Source of the DNA: Sulfurimonas sp. RIFOXYD12_FULL_33_39
GTDB taxonomy: Bacteria > Campylobacterota > Campylobacteria > Campylobacterales > Sulfurimonadaceae
NCBI GenBank assembly: GCA_001829785.1
Contig: MICF01000011.1
Location: 62,001-126,000, forward strand
DNA length: 64,000 bases
Direction: 5' to 3'
Below are positions 28,426 to 36,888 of the stretch, piece after piece. Both the position numbers and the translations under genes were made by a program. The notes under the pieces are model-generated. The model was not told the DNA's origin. It did no database searches and worked only from the letters and a program-made list of their open reading frames with translations. Every line of letters starts with the position of its first letter. Position 1 is the stretch's first letter.

Positions 28426-29256
28426 CTATTTAATTTCTGCTTTTTTCTTTAACTCTTCCATTTTTGCCATCATCATTGTTTTGGCTTTTTCCATTTTTAG
28501 TCTTTGCTCAATAAACTGTTTTACTTCAGAAAAACTTTTTGTAGTTTTTGCCTTTTTATCTTCAATATATATTACATGATATCCAAATTGAGTTTTTACA
28601 GGCTCTAGCGTAATCTCTTTAGCTTTCATTGAAAAAGCTTTATTATTGAACTCAGGAACCATCTGCCCCTCTGTAAAATAACCTAAATCACCACCGTTTG
28701 GAGCACTTGTACATGTTGACTTTGCTTTTGCTAGTTCAATAAATTTATTTTTAAGAGCATCTCCTTTTAAAGGCTTAAGTTGAGCTATAATATCTTTTGC
28801 ATCTGCCTCTTTTTCTACAAGAATATGACGAGCATTTATACTCTCATTTTCAATAAACTCTTCCTTATTTTTATTATAGTATTCCTCTTTTTCTTTATCG
28901 GAGATAGTTATTTTATCTAACTCCTGTTTTTGCCACACTTGGATAGCTACCTCTTTTTTTACTCTTTGTGCTACCTCTTCATACTTGTTTTTAAATTCAT
29001 TCGAGTTTAAAATACCTGTTTTTTTTGCATCATCATAAACTAACTCTTTAGCTACCAACTGTTCTAAAACCTGTTTTCTAAACTCTGCTTGTTTTTCTGC
29101 AGGAACTTGATTAAATCTGCCCTGAGTCGCACTCATAAGCTCTCTATCAACATCTTGTTGAGTAATTTGAGTGCCGTTTACCGTCACTAGAGTTTGTGCC
29201 ATTGAGATTGTTGATAAAATTGCCAAAGATACTACCGCTTTTGTTACTGTTTTCAT
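28426..29256 (-). CDS. Periplasmic PpiC-type peptidyl-prolyl isomerase / chaperone, PEB4 (Cbf2) family
   Basis: 276 residues with a signal peptide (1-20, cut after SMA), a SurA-like N-terminal chaperone domain, and a parvulin domain (about 140-240) with ARHILVEKEADAKDI and GGDLGYFTEGQMVPEFNNKAF. The lysine-rich C-terminus returns to the chaperone domain. PEB4 of Campylobacter jejuni helps outer-membrane protein folding and lies next to fba; here fba is about 2.3 kb away on the same strand, with nth and cmoA between. Confidence 0.92.
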   Translation of the reverse strand: MKTVTKAVVSLAILSTISMAQTLVTVNGTQITQQDVDRELMSATQGRFNQVPAEKQAEFRKQVLEQLVAKELVYDDAKKTGILNSNEFKNKYEEVAQRVKKEVAIQVWQKQELDKITISDKEKEEYYNKNKEEFIENESINARHILVEKEADAKDIIAQLKPLKGDALKNKFIELAKAKSTCTSAPNGGDLGYFTEGQMVPEFNNKAFSMKAKEITLEPVKTQFGYHVIYIEDKKAKTTKSFSEVKQFIEQRLKMEKAKTMMMAKMEELKKKAEIK

Positions 29257-29358
29257 TTATTTCCTTCAATTTAAAGAATAACCTTATAATTATTGGTAAT
29301 TCTAATAATTTAATACTAATGATTATTAAACAACTTCACTTTTATATATAATTACGTT

Positions 29359-30000
29359 ATGAAAAAAGCTACAAAACAAGAAATAAGAGAAATTCATCAA
29401 CTTTTTATTGATAATTATAGCAATGCAGTAACCGAACTTGATTATGAAAATGCCTATGAACTAGTTGTCGCAGTTGCACTCTCTGCACAATGCACTGACA
29501 AACGTGTCAATATTATCACACCTGCTCTCTTTGAAAAGTATCCAAATCCCGCAACACTAGCAAAAGCAGATGTAGAAGATGTGAAATCAATAATTAACAG
29601 TTGTTCATTTTTTAACAATAAAGCAAAAAATATTATAGAGATGGCAAAAAGAGTTACAGAAGTATATGACGGCGAGATTCCAATGGATGAAAAAGAGCTG
29701 ATAACTCTTGCAGGAGTCGGACAAAAAACTGCACATGTAGTCATGATAGAATATACCGGAGCAAACCTTATGGCGGTTGACACGCATGTATTTCGCGTTT
29801 CTCATAGACTTGGTTTAAGTGATGATACAACGCCCATAAAAACGGAAGCTACATTGGTTAAAAAATTTAAAAATAATCTTCGTACACTTCATCAAGGAAT
29901 GGTGCTTTTTGGTCGATATATCTGCAGAGCTAAAAATCCAAAATGTACTGAGTGCTTTTTGGCTTCTTATTGCAAAACAAAAGAGAGTTTTAAAGTTTAG
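29359..30000 (+). CDS. nth: Endonuclease III
   Basis: DNA glycosylase/AP lyase that removes oxidised pyrimidines. The helix-hairpin-helix GVGQKTAHVV carries catalytic Lys (near 120) and VDTHVFRVSHRLGL carries catalytic Asp (near 138). The C-terminal iron-sulfur loop CRAKNPKCTECFLASYC has the C-x6-C-x2-C-x5-C spacing. 213 residues matches E. coli Nth. Divergent from the PEB4-like gene. Confidence 0.97.
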   Translation: MKKATKQEIREIHQLFIDNYSNAVTELDYENAYELVVAVALSAQCTDKRVNIITPALFEKYPNPATLAKADVEDVKSIINSCSFFNNKAKNIIEMAKRVTEVYDGEIPMDEKELITLAGVGQKTAHVVMIEYTGANLMAVDTHVFRVSHRLGLSDDTTPIKTEATLVKKFKNNLRTLHQGMVLFGRYICRAKNPKCTECFLASYCKTKESFKV

Positions 30001-30035
30001 TGCAAATGTGGATTACTTTTTGCTTTTAACTTTTT

Positions 30036-30290
30036 ATGGCGAAATATCTATTAATTACTTTAGCATTTTTTCTTTTTGTAGGGTGTGCAAACAGAACCGG
30101 CATCTCTGCTAAATATTATGCAAATGAGTGTAGTGAGTATTATGACGTTCAAGGTTATTACCATAAAGATTGTAAAGATGAGAATATAGTCTCATACGAA
30201 GAGATTGGCAAAAAGGCAAATCAAGTCGTAGAGTTTATTGTAGGAGAAGAGGAGAAAAAAGAGGAAAAACCAAAGGGAAATGTTTGGTAA
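30036..30290 (+). CDS. Small putative lipoprotein, 84 aa
   Basis: The N-terminus MAKYLLITLAFFLFVGC is a lipoprotein signal with a lipobox ending at Cys17. The mature part has three more cysteines in a tyrosine-rich segment (YYANECSEYYDVQGYYHKDC) and a highly charged tail rich in Glu and Lys. It is 36 bases past nth and has no obvious ribosome site. I do not recognise the family. Confidence 0.72.
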   Translation: MAKYLLITLAFFLFVGCANRTGISAKYYANECSEYYDVQGYYHKDCKDENIVSYEEIGKKANQVVEFIVGEEEKKEEKPKGNVW

Positions 30291-30372
30291 AAACCAAATA
30301 AATAAACTACTATTATTTTAATAATTGGATATATAAAATCTTATTGTTTGAAAATCCAAATACAATGAGATT

Positions 30373-31080
30373 CTATTTTATTGCTATAAAAGTTGCGAAA
30401 TTTGCCCAGCGAAATATAACTTCACAATGCGAAAACCCACAATTCTTAATCATTTTTATATTTTCATCTTCACTGTAAGGTACTAAAACATTCTCCAAAG
30501 CTTCTCTTTTTTGTACTATTTCATACTCGGAATAGCCCTGCTCTTTTTTAAAATCATAATAGCACTCAATCAAATCTTTATTTAATTTTGAGTGGTGGCT
30601 AATAACTTTTTCGCTAAATATAAATAATGCATCTTTTTTTAAAGAAGTAGCTATCTTTTTAACAAGTTCTTCACGAATTAAGGGACGAATAAACTGCAAG
30701 GTATAGTTGCTAACAAATAAATCAGCCTCTTTATACTCATACTCTAATATATCTGCATTTATAAGCTCTATATCTGCCTTAAATGCTTCACATTTTCTTC
30801 TAGCTTGTTCAAGCATCGCTTCAGAATTATCAAGCCCTATCAAAGTTGCTTTTGTTTTTAGCTTCCTGCTTATATTTATTAGTAGTGTAGCGGTTGAACA
30901 TCCCAAATCATAAGCTACCCCACCGTTTTTTAAGGCTTTATGTGCAAAAAACTCCGTAATCTTTTGCGACTCTTTATAAAAAGGCACACTTCTTTGAAGC
31001 ATATCATCAAATACAGCAGCAACCTCTTCATCAAATTCAAACTGTTTTTTTATCGGTTTTGTAAATACTTTATCATTCAT
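30373..31080 (-). CDS. cmoA: Carboxy-S-adenosyl-L-methionine synthase
   Basis: Makes carboxy-SAM from prephenate and SAM for the 5-oxyacetyl-uridine wobble modification. The SAM site [18 protein letters not shown] and the family motif [16 protein letters not shown] are both present, as is the N-terminal [19 protein letters not shown] chose the ATG at 31080 (MNDKVFTKP, 235 residues), since the 15 residues upstream do not match the family. cmoB is not in the window. Confidence 0.92.
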   Translation of the reverse strand: MNDKVFTKPIKKQFEFDEEVAAVFDDMLQRSVPFYKESQKITEFFAHKALKNGGVAYDLGCSTATLLINISRKLKTKATLIGLDNSEAMLEQARRKCEAFKADIELINADILEYEYKEADLFVSNYTLQFIRPLIREELVKKIATSLKKDALFIFSEKVISHHSKLNKDLIECYYDFKKEQGYSEYEIVQKREALENVLVPYSEDENIKMIKNCGFSHCEVIFRWANFATFIAIK

Positions 31081-31165
31081 TTTATATCCTATTATTGCAA
31101 TTTTAACCAAAATCTTATGATACAATCCATATTATTTATAAAAAATTTAAAGCAAAAGAGTGGGT

Positions 31166-31498
31166 ATGCATACATCAACCTTAATGATGATATTTTTTAT
31201 ACTGCTGCTTGTAGTGAGCATCTGGAAAATATACGCTTTTTTACCAAATAGACAACTCCAAGACGATGATACGACAAGAGAAGCTACTGAGCAGTTAGAA
31301 AATCTTATGATAAAAATTATAAAACAAAACGCTACTGCTTTAGATAATAAAGAGCTCTTTAGTTTAATGCTAGAAGATAATGATTTTGATAAAAAAAAGT
31401 TTTGGAGATTTAATCAAAACAGATTAAACCATCTACTTTCTCACTATTTTTTACAAAATCCACATGTAAAAAATATTGAAGATATCCACAACATGTAA
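31166..31498 (+). CDS. Hypothetical single-pass membrane protein, 110 aa
   Basis: The N-terminus HTSTLMMIFFILLLVVSIWK is one membrane helix; the rest is a soluble, charged, helical domain (TREATEQLENLMIKIIKQN; FWRFNQNRLNHLLSHYF). No family recognised. I start it at the ATG at 31166; a GTG two codons earlier is possible. Its 3' end lies inside the terminator-like hairpin shared with convergent fba. Confidence 0.6.
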   Translation: MHTSTLMMIFFILLLVVSIWKIYAFLPNRQLQDDDTTREATEQLENLMIKIIKQNATALDNKELFSLMLEDNDFDKKKFWRFNQNRLNHLLSHYFLQNPHVKNIEDIHNM

Positions 31499-31519
31499 AA
31501 AATCTACATGTCGTGGATA
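31483..31519. terminator. Two-way hairpin between convergent membrane-protein gene and fba
   Basis: TATCCACAACATGTA pairs with TACATGTCGTGGATA over 15 positions with one mismatch, around a seven-base loop AAAAATC. It includes the stop codon of the upstream gene and ends four bases before the fba stop. T-runs are short, so termination strength is uncertain. Confidence 0.65.
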
Positions 31520-31522
31520 GAA

Positions 31523-32596
31523 TTAGTTTCTATTTATAGCATTTAAATCAGAAAATGCCTCTTCAACTCTTTTAACTAAAGTCAACTGCCCGCTTCTTAG
31601 CCATTTTCTAGGATCGTAGTAGTTTTTATTCGGCTTGTCTTCACCTTCAGGATTTCCGATTTGACCTTGAAGGTAATCTCTGTTTTTCTCGTAATACTCT
31701 TTAACACCAATCCAAGTCGCCCACTGCGTATCGGTATCGATGTTCATTTTTATAACACCATAGCTTATTGCTTCACGAATCTCTTCAAGAGTTGAACCTG
31801 AGCCGCCGTGAAATACAAAATTTACAGGTTTGTCTTTGGTGCTAAACTTCTCTTGTATATATTTTTGAGAGTTGTTTAAAATTTTTGGAGTCAGCACTAC
31901 GTTGCCAGGTTTATAAACACCGTGGACATTTCCAAAAGATGCTGCAATAGTAAAATTTGGAGAGACTTCGCTTAACTCTTTATATGCATAAGCCACATCT
32001 TCAGGTTGAGTATATAAGAGCGAGTTATCTACACTTGAATTATCGACTCCGTCCTCTTCTCCGCCGGTTACGCCAAGCTCTATCTCTATACTCATTCCTA
32101 TCTTGCTCATTCTCTTTAGATACTCTTTACAGGTTGCTATATTCTCTTCTAGCGGCTCTTCCGATAAATCTAACATGTGAGACGAATAAAGAGGTTTGCC
32201 TTGAGTTTTATAATAATTCTCTCCTGCTTCAAGCAAAGCATCTATCCAAGGAAGAAGTTTTTTTGCAGCATGATCGGTATGTAATATAACAGGTACACCG
32301 TAACTCTCTGCCATCATATGTACATGTATCGCTCCAGAAACAGCGCCTACAATTGCTGCTTTCTCATTTTCATTGCTTAAGCCCTTACCTGCATAATAAG
32401 CAGCTCCGCCGTTACTAAATTGAATAATTACGGGAGATTTTACTTTTGCGGCAGCCTCTAATATTGCATTTATGGAATCCGTACCGACAACATTTACTGC
32501 GGGAATAGCAAATCCGTTATCTTTAGCATGTTGATAAACTTTTTGTACATCATCACCAAATAACACGCCCGCTTTTACAATATCTAAAATACCCAT
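31523..32596 (-). CDS. fba: Fructose-bisphosphate aldolase, class II
   Basis: Zinc-dependent cleavage and formation of fructose 1,6-bisphosphate in glycolysis, gluconeogenesis and related sugar-phosphate routes. Zinc histidines are in VPVILHTDHAAKKLLPW (near 105-121) and NFVFHGGSGSTLEEI; the phosphate-binding NIDTDTQWA follows. 357 residues is the class IIA length. Likely monocistronic. Confidence 0.97.
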   Translation of the reverse strand: MGILDIVKAGVLFGDDVQKVYQHAKDNGFAIPAVNVVGTDSINAILEAAAKVKSPVIIQFSNGGAAYYAGKGLSNENEKAAIVGAVSGAIHVHMMAESYGVPVILHTDHAAKKLLPWIDALLEAGENYYKTQGKPLYSSHMLDLSEEPLEENIATCKEYLKRMSKIGMSIEIELGVTGGEEDGVDNSSVDNSLLYTQPEDVAYAYKELSEVSPNFTIAASFGNVHGVYKPGNVVLTPKILNNSQKYIQEKFSTKDKPVNFVFHGGSGSTLEEIREAISYGVIKMNIDTDTQWATWIGVKEYYEKNRDYLQGQIGNPEGEDKPNKNYYDPRKWLRSGQLTLVKRVEEAFSDLNAINRN

Positions 32597-32708
32597 TATT
32601 AAACTCTTTTTTATAAATTTTTTGCCTAATTATATTACAGGCTTTATTTAAAATAACTTTTAAAAACTTTATTATGATAAAATAGCAAAAAAATAATCCG
32701 GAGTTTAC

Positions 32709-33389
32709 ATGAGACTAACGATAGATGAATATTGTAAACATTTTAAAATGTCTAAAGAGATGGTAAGTTCAAAAATTAGAACAAAAAAATTAGACTATCT
32801 CATTGAAGAAGGTCAGACATATATTGTAGTAACAAAAGATTTATTTGATAAATATAATAAAGATGAAAACTATCAAGAAAAAAATATAATAGTTAAAGAT
32901 AATAGCCAAATAATTAAACCAAAAACTACTGTTGCAACAGTTTTGGCACTGTACCAAAAGGAAAATAGATTCCTGAAAGATAAAATAGTTCAACTAGAAG
33001 CAAAAATTGATAAACTTATTGATGATAAAGAGCAGATGCTTCGTGATGAGAGAGATAAAATAGAACATATTTACAGCTCAAAAGATACGCAGTTAAAAAA
33101 TATTTTAGAACTTATAAATAAAAAACTCAGCCTTGAAAAAGAGCAAATAGTAACAACTATACATGAAGTAGAAAGCTTCCATTATCACAATGAAGAAGAG
33201 ATATTTGAGCCTAAGATGGTTGAGCTAAAAGAGTATCTAAGAACATTAAATATAAAGTCATCTCAAAGAAAAATCATCAAAAAACGTTTTTTAGATATTT
33301 ATGATTCCGATATAAGAGTAATACACAAAGACGGTAAATTATACTTAGACTTTTCAAAATACGACTACAGTGATTTGCTTGCTTACTAA
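32709..33389 (+). CDS. Putative DNA-binding coiled-coil protein, 226 aa
   Basis: Residues 1-60 look like a helix-turn-helix or MerR-like reader (TIDEYCKHFKMSKEMVSSKI, then YIVVTKDLFDKY). Residues about 85-150 form a strong coiled coil (NRFLKDKIVQLEAKIDKLID). The tail (SSQRKIIKKRFLDIYDSDIR) is basic. GGAG precedes the ATG. Its end overlaps the FapA-like gene by 20 bases, so the pair is coupled. I do not know a function. Confidence 0.7.
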   Translation: MRLTIDEYCKHFKMSKEMVSSKIRTKKLDYLIEEGQTYIVVTKDLFDKYNKDENYQEKNIIVKDNSQIIKPKTTVATVLALYQKENRFLKDKIVQLEAKIDKLIDDKEQMLRDERDKIEHIYSSKDTQLKNILELINKKLSLEKEQIVTTIHEVESFHYHNEEEIFEPKMVELKEYLRTLNIKSSQRKIIKKRFLDIYDSDIRVIHKDGKLYLDFSKYDYSDLLAY

Positions 33390-35043
33390 AAAGTTTAAAA
33401 CAAAAGAAATTAATGCTACGGTTGAGAAATTTGCTTCAGAGAGTGAATCAGTTGCATTAGAGTTTTCATTTGAGATTAACGGCGTTGACACATACATAAA
33501 AACAATTTCCAATGATAGTTTTGTCATCTATAATGAAGATATACGTAACTACTACGATAACAATGACAAAATGATTAATGAACATGTAAGATTTAAGCAG
33601 ATTTACACAATTACCGTAAAAAAAACTACAAAACGCCTTATAAAACTAACCTACAATATAGTTTTTTCAGATAACAACACGTCTGCTTCTATAGTTTTAC
33701 ATCCGCAATCACAAATTCCATACAAAGAGTATAAACCAAAAGAGATATATATGTTGCTCTTTAAAGAGTTGAACAATATAAAAGCCGCAAACAATATTTT
33801 AATAAATATTTTTGATACCCAAATGAGAGATAAACTAAAAACTTTTGTGAAATATCTTTATAACGATAAATTTATAAACAAAGTTAAAATTCCTCTGTTT
33901 AACGGTATAGACCCTGAGATAAGAAGAAGTAGCAGATTAATTATGCGCTTTTTGCAAAAAGAGAGCAATCATCAAGTCATAGAGGTTGATGAAGGAGAGG
34001 CGTTAGTAGATTATATAAAACCTATATTTGGAAAAAACGGCTTAAATGCATTTGGCGAAATTGTTGATAACCAATACTTAAGCAATAATAATGATTTAAA
34101 ATGTGATGTTGATAAAAGCAGTATAAAAATAGTAGAAAATGATGATAAAAAAGTCTATACAAGCAAAGTAAAAGGGTATGTCCATTTTGACAAAGATAAC
34201 TTTTATATAGACAATAAAATAAAGATGAAACATCTCTCACGTGTTCACGACTCTGTTGCAAAAGATGAATCAAATAACATAGAAGTTATTATTTCTCAAA
34301 ACGACACTTCTATAGACAGTTTAGGAGAGGGTGTTGAACTTACTTCAGAAACAATCCATATTAACGGTCATGTAGGTGCGAAATCAAAACTAAAAGCAAT
34401 TAATCTTACTATAGACGGTGCAACACATAAAGATTCTATACAAGAAGCTAAATTTGCGGCTGTTAACAGACACAAAGGAAAACTAAGATGCCACAGTGCA
34501 AAAATAGAACTCCTAGAAGGCGGCGAAGTTTATGCTACTAACGTTGAAGTCCAAAACTGCATAGGCGGAACAATATATGCAGAGAATGTAATAATAGGAG
34601 TTGTAAAAAACAATTTAAAAGTTTACGCATCCAACTCTATAAATGTGAGATTAGTCAGCGGCGAAAATAATCTATTTAAAATTAATTACAAAGAAGTTCC
34701 TACGCTAAAGAGCAAATACAACTTTTTAACAGCTGAAATAGAAGAGTTAAAATACAAACTTGAAAAAGCTCAAAAGCACACCTTATCACAAGTTGCACCT
34801 ATTAAAGATAAAATAAATCAGTTGAAAAAGATACAAGACAAAATCACAAACAGTGCAAAAGAAGCCAAAGTAAACATTAAAGAACCTTTTAGGGGACTGA
34901 ATACAGTTACATTTATATTCAATAACACAGAAGAACTTACATGTAAAACAGATGAAAGAGCTTATGATGAGTTTTATTTAAATGAGTCTCAAAACTATAT
35001 TACACTTCATCCAACAAATAAAAAAATCACAATAAATTCATAA
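33370..35043 (+). CDS. FapA/DUF342 family protein
   Basis: 557 residues. A variable N-terminal region is followed from about residue 190 by the DUF342 beta-helix core: GEALVDYIKPIFGKNGLNAFG, VKGYVHFDKDNFYID, then repeated short strands (LTSETIHINGHVGAKSKLKA; KIELLEGGEVYATNVEVQNC). A coiled coil (about 455-500) follows. In Vibrio, FapA relates to polar flagellar assembly, but no flagellar gene is next to this one. Start is GTG at 33370 or TTG at 33379; neither has a good ribosome site, so coupling to the upstream gene is likely. Confidence 0.82.
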   Translation: MICLLTKKFKTKEINATVEKFASESESVALEFSFEINGVDTYIKTISNDSFVIYNEDIRNYYDNNDKMINEHVRFKQIYTITVKKTTKRLIKLTYNIVFSDNNTSASIVLHPQSQIPYKEYKPKEIYMLLFKELNNIKAANNILINIFDTQMRDKLKTFVKYLYNDKFINKVKIPLFNGIDPEIRRSSRLIMRFLQKESNHQVIEVDEGEALVDYIKPIFGKNGLNAFGEIVDNQYLSNNNDLKCDVDKSSIKIVENDDKKVYTSKVKGYVHFDKDNFYIDNKIKMKHLSRVHDSVAKDESNNIEVIISQNDTSIDSLGEGVELTSETIHINGHVGAKSKLKAINLTIDGATHKDSIQEAKFAAVNRHKGKLRCHSAKIELLEGGEVYATNVEVQNCIGGTIYAENVIIGVVKNNLKVYASNSINVRLVSGENNLFKINYKEVPTLKSKYNFLTAEIEELKYKLEKAQKHTLSQVAPIKDKINQLKKIQDKITNSAKEAKVNIKEPFRGLNTVTFIFNNTEELTCKTDERAYDEFYLNESQNYITLHPTNKKITINS

Positions 35044-35093
35044 TAAGCAATAAAATTTTACAATTTTTTTTACTTTTTAAAAATATTTCTATA

Positions 35094-35246
35094 TAATTAA
35101 TATACGTTTTTCCGTATGTAATTAATGTTTTATACCATACTAAACACATAATTAATATTTTAATATACGTTTTAATTTCTTAATAATAATGTTTTATGTA
35201 TGTTTATGTATTTTAAATATATATTTAAGTATTTATTACGTACAAT
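35094..35246. repeat. AT-rich direct-repeat region upstream of an HTH gene
   Basis: TAATATACGTTTT occurs at 35098-35110 and 35161-35173. ATAATTAAT or GTAATTAAT occurs three times (near 35094, 35119 and 35149), and AATGTTTTAT twice. The whole region is nearly free of G and C. It lies between the FapA-like gene and a small HTH gene and ends in a TACAAT box (35241-35246) seven bases before that gene's ATG. Repeated operators for the HTH protein, or a nucleoid-protein site, are both possible. Confidence 0.5.
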
Positions 35247-35252
35247 CATCTC

Positions 35253-35492
35253 ATGCAAATTAATGATCTGTTTAATATTCTTCATAACGCCTTAGAATCC
35301 AAAAATAATGGAAAGAAGATATCACTTAAAGATATGTCTAATTCATTGGGAATTTCTATGAGAACATATCAGGATTGGAAGCTAGGACGGGCAAAACCTC
35401 AAGCTGCAATTACTGTAATGCAAATGCTTGGAAGACTTGAAGATGAAGAGATAATTAGAGCTGTGAGAAAAATCAATAAACTTAAGGATTAA
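35253..35492 (+). CDS. Small helix-turn-helix protein, 79 aa
   Basis: ISLKDMSNSLGISMRTYQDWKLGRAKPQ is a typical XRE/lambda-like helix-turn-helix with a recognition helix (MRTYQDWKLG). The C-terminus (DEEIIRAVRKINKLKD) is helical and may dimerise. There is no Shine-Dalgarno sequence, and a -10-like TACAAT ends six bases before the ATG, so the transcript may be leaderless, as for some phage and toxin-system repressors. The next gene follows by four bases. Confidence 0.78.
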   Translation: MQINDLFNILHNALESKNNGKKISLKDMSNSLGISMRTYQDWKLGRAKPQAAITVMQMLGRLEDEEIIRAVRKINKLKD

Positions 35493-35496
35493 GTTG

Positions 35497-35730
35497 ATGA
35501 GTACCCTAACAAAACAAGAAAGAGATGGCTTAGAAGAGGTTTTTTTATCTATACACGCAGGTAATAAAAAGTATGAAAAAATGAAAGAATTATCGTCTTT
35601 AATTATAACTAGCAACATAAGTAGTGTTCTTTCAAAACTACTCAAACGTGCAAAATTAGGATTAAAAAAAAGAAAAACAGAACATTTTTTCTCATTTTTT
35701 GATAAAAAGAAGAAATCTTTAAGCAAATAA
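35497..35730 (+). CDS. Hypothetical basic protein, 77 aa
   Basis: Soluble and helical; the N-terminus (LTKQERDGLEEVFLSIH) is amphipathic and the C-terminus (LKRAKLGLKKRKTEH, FDKKKKSLSK) strongly basic, suggesting nucleic-acid or nucleoid contact. ATG at 35497, preceded by AAGGA; a TTG one codon earlier is possible. Cotranscribed with the HTH gene. Family not recognised. Confidence 0.6.
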   Translation: MSTLTKQERDGLEEVFLSIHAGNKKYEKMKELSSLIITSNISSVLSKLLKRAKLGLKKRKTEHFFSFFDKKKKSLSK

Positions 35731-35826
35731 ACTATAAAGTGTCTATAGCTGAATTACTTGACTCTGAAATATTGTTTTAAAGTTCTTGTAGTTTCGGAAA
35801 ATCTTTATAAATTCAAGGGTAAATTT

Positions 35827-36111
35827 ATGAATAAAGCTCAATTCGTTGAACTAGTGCAAGCAAGCGGTAATTACAAGACTAAAGTTGAAGCTGAAGCAGC
35901 TATCAAAGCATTTACAGAAGCTGTGACTTCAGCTTTAGTAAACAAAGAGGAAGTATCTCTAGTAGGATTTGGAAGTTTTGGGGCTTCACTTCAAAAAGGA
36001 AAAAGCGGTAAAGTTCCTGGTACAAGCAAAACTTATACTACGCAAGATAAGATGGTTCCAAAATTTAAAGCAGGCAAAGGTCTTAAAGACCGTGTTTTAG
36101 CAGGTAAATAA
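35827..36111 (+). CDS. hup: HU-family DNA-binding protein
   Basis: Nucleoid protein that bends DNA. 94 residues from the ATG at 35827, with AAGGG upstream: MNKAQFVELVQASG, then EVSLVGFGSFGASLQKGKSG and a C-terminal KFKAGKGLKDRV. The beta-arm region is PGTSKTYTTQDKMVPKF. It may be the main HU of this organism. A strong hairpin follows its stop. Confidence 0.96.
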   Translation: MNKAQFVELVQASGNYKTKVEAEAAIKAFTEAVTSALVNKEEVSLVGFGSFGASLQKGKSGKVPGTSKTYTTQDKMVPKFKAGKGLKDRVLAGK

Positions 36112-36118
36112 GATCTCT

Positions 36119-36146
36119 ATTTGCCGCAGATGTAAATGCGGCAAAT
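36119..36146 (+). terminator. Terminator of hup
   Basis: ATTTGCCGCA and TGCGGCAAAT are perfect 10-base arms around an eight-base loop, seven bases past the hup stop, followed by TCTT. GC-rich stem in AT-rich surroundings; a typical intrinsic terminator apart from a short T-run. Confidence 0.75.
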
Positions 36147-36262
36147 TCTTCATAATCAATATATTCATTTTCAATCAACATACCAAATCAAAAAGCTTAT
36201 CCATCTAAATTTTAATAAAAATAGGTACAATGCTAGCTATCAAATATTAAACAGGAGAACAG

Positions 36263-36805
36263 ATGAAAAAAATCATTCTTACACTACTTATGCTTTTTGC
36301 AGTAGCACTTAACGCAGAAAATAAAAATCAACATGTTATTTTAGAAACAACGCAGGGAACAATAGAAGTTGAGTTATTTCCGGATGTCGCACCATTAGCA
36401 GTAGAAAATTTTACCACACATATTAATAACGGTTACTATAAGGGTCTTATATTTCACAGAATTATTAAAAACTTTATGATTCAAGGCGGAGACCCAAGCG
36501 GAACAGGTCGAGGAGGAGAAAGTATATGGAAGAGAGCCTTCAAGGATGAATATAAAGATAAAGTGTTTTCTCATGCAGGAGTTTTAGCTATGGCAAATGC
36601 AGGAGAGCATACAAACGGAAGTCAGTTTTTTATAACAACTGCTCCTACTCCTTGGCTAAATGGGAGACACACAATATTCGGTCAAGTTACACAAGAATCA
36701 ATGAAAGTTGTAAAAAAGCTTGAAAATGTACCTACACTTGGGCAATCAGCCGGAGACAGACCACTAGAAGAGCAAAAAATTATAAATGCTTATGTGAAAA
36801 AATAA
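36263..36805 (+). CDS. ppiA: Periplasmic cyclophilin-type peptidyl-prolyl isomerase
   Basis: 180 residues. Signal peptide 1-18 (LTLLMLFAVALNA), then the cyclophilin core: YKGLIFHRIIKNFMIQGGDP near 60-79, GSQFFITTAPTPWLNGRHTIFG (given as GSQFFITTAPTPWL). The catalytic Arg and the Trp of the cyclosporin-site are visible. AGGAG lies ahead of the ATG. Assists folding of exported proteins. Confidence 0.93.
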   Translation: MKKIILTLLMLFAVALNAENKNQHVILETTQGTIEVELFPDVAPLAVENFTTHINNGYYKGLIFHRIIKNFMIQGGDPSGTGRGGESIWKRAFKDEYKDKVFSHAGVLAMANAGEHTNGSQFFITTAPTPWLNGRHTIFGQVTQESMKVVKKLENVPTLGQSAGDRPLEEQKIINAYVKK

Positions 36806-36888
36806 TCTTTAGCTCTTAAACTGAAGTCTATAATAAATCTATAATTGAGATTAGAATATAATGCGCTTAACTATAAAAAAGGGATTTA

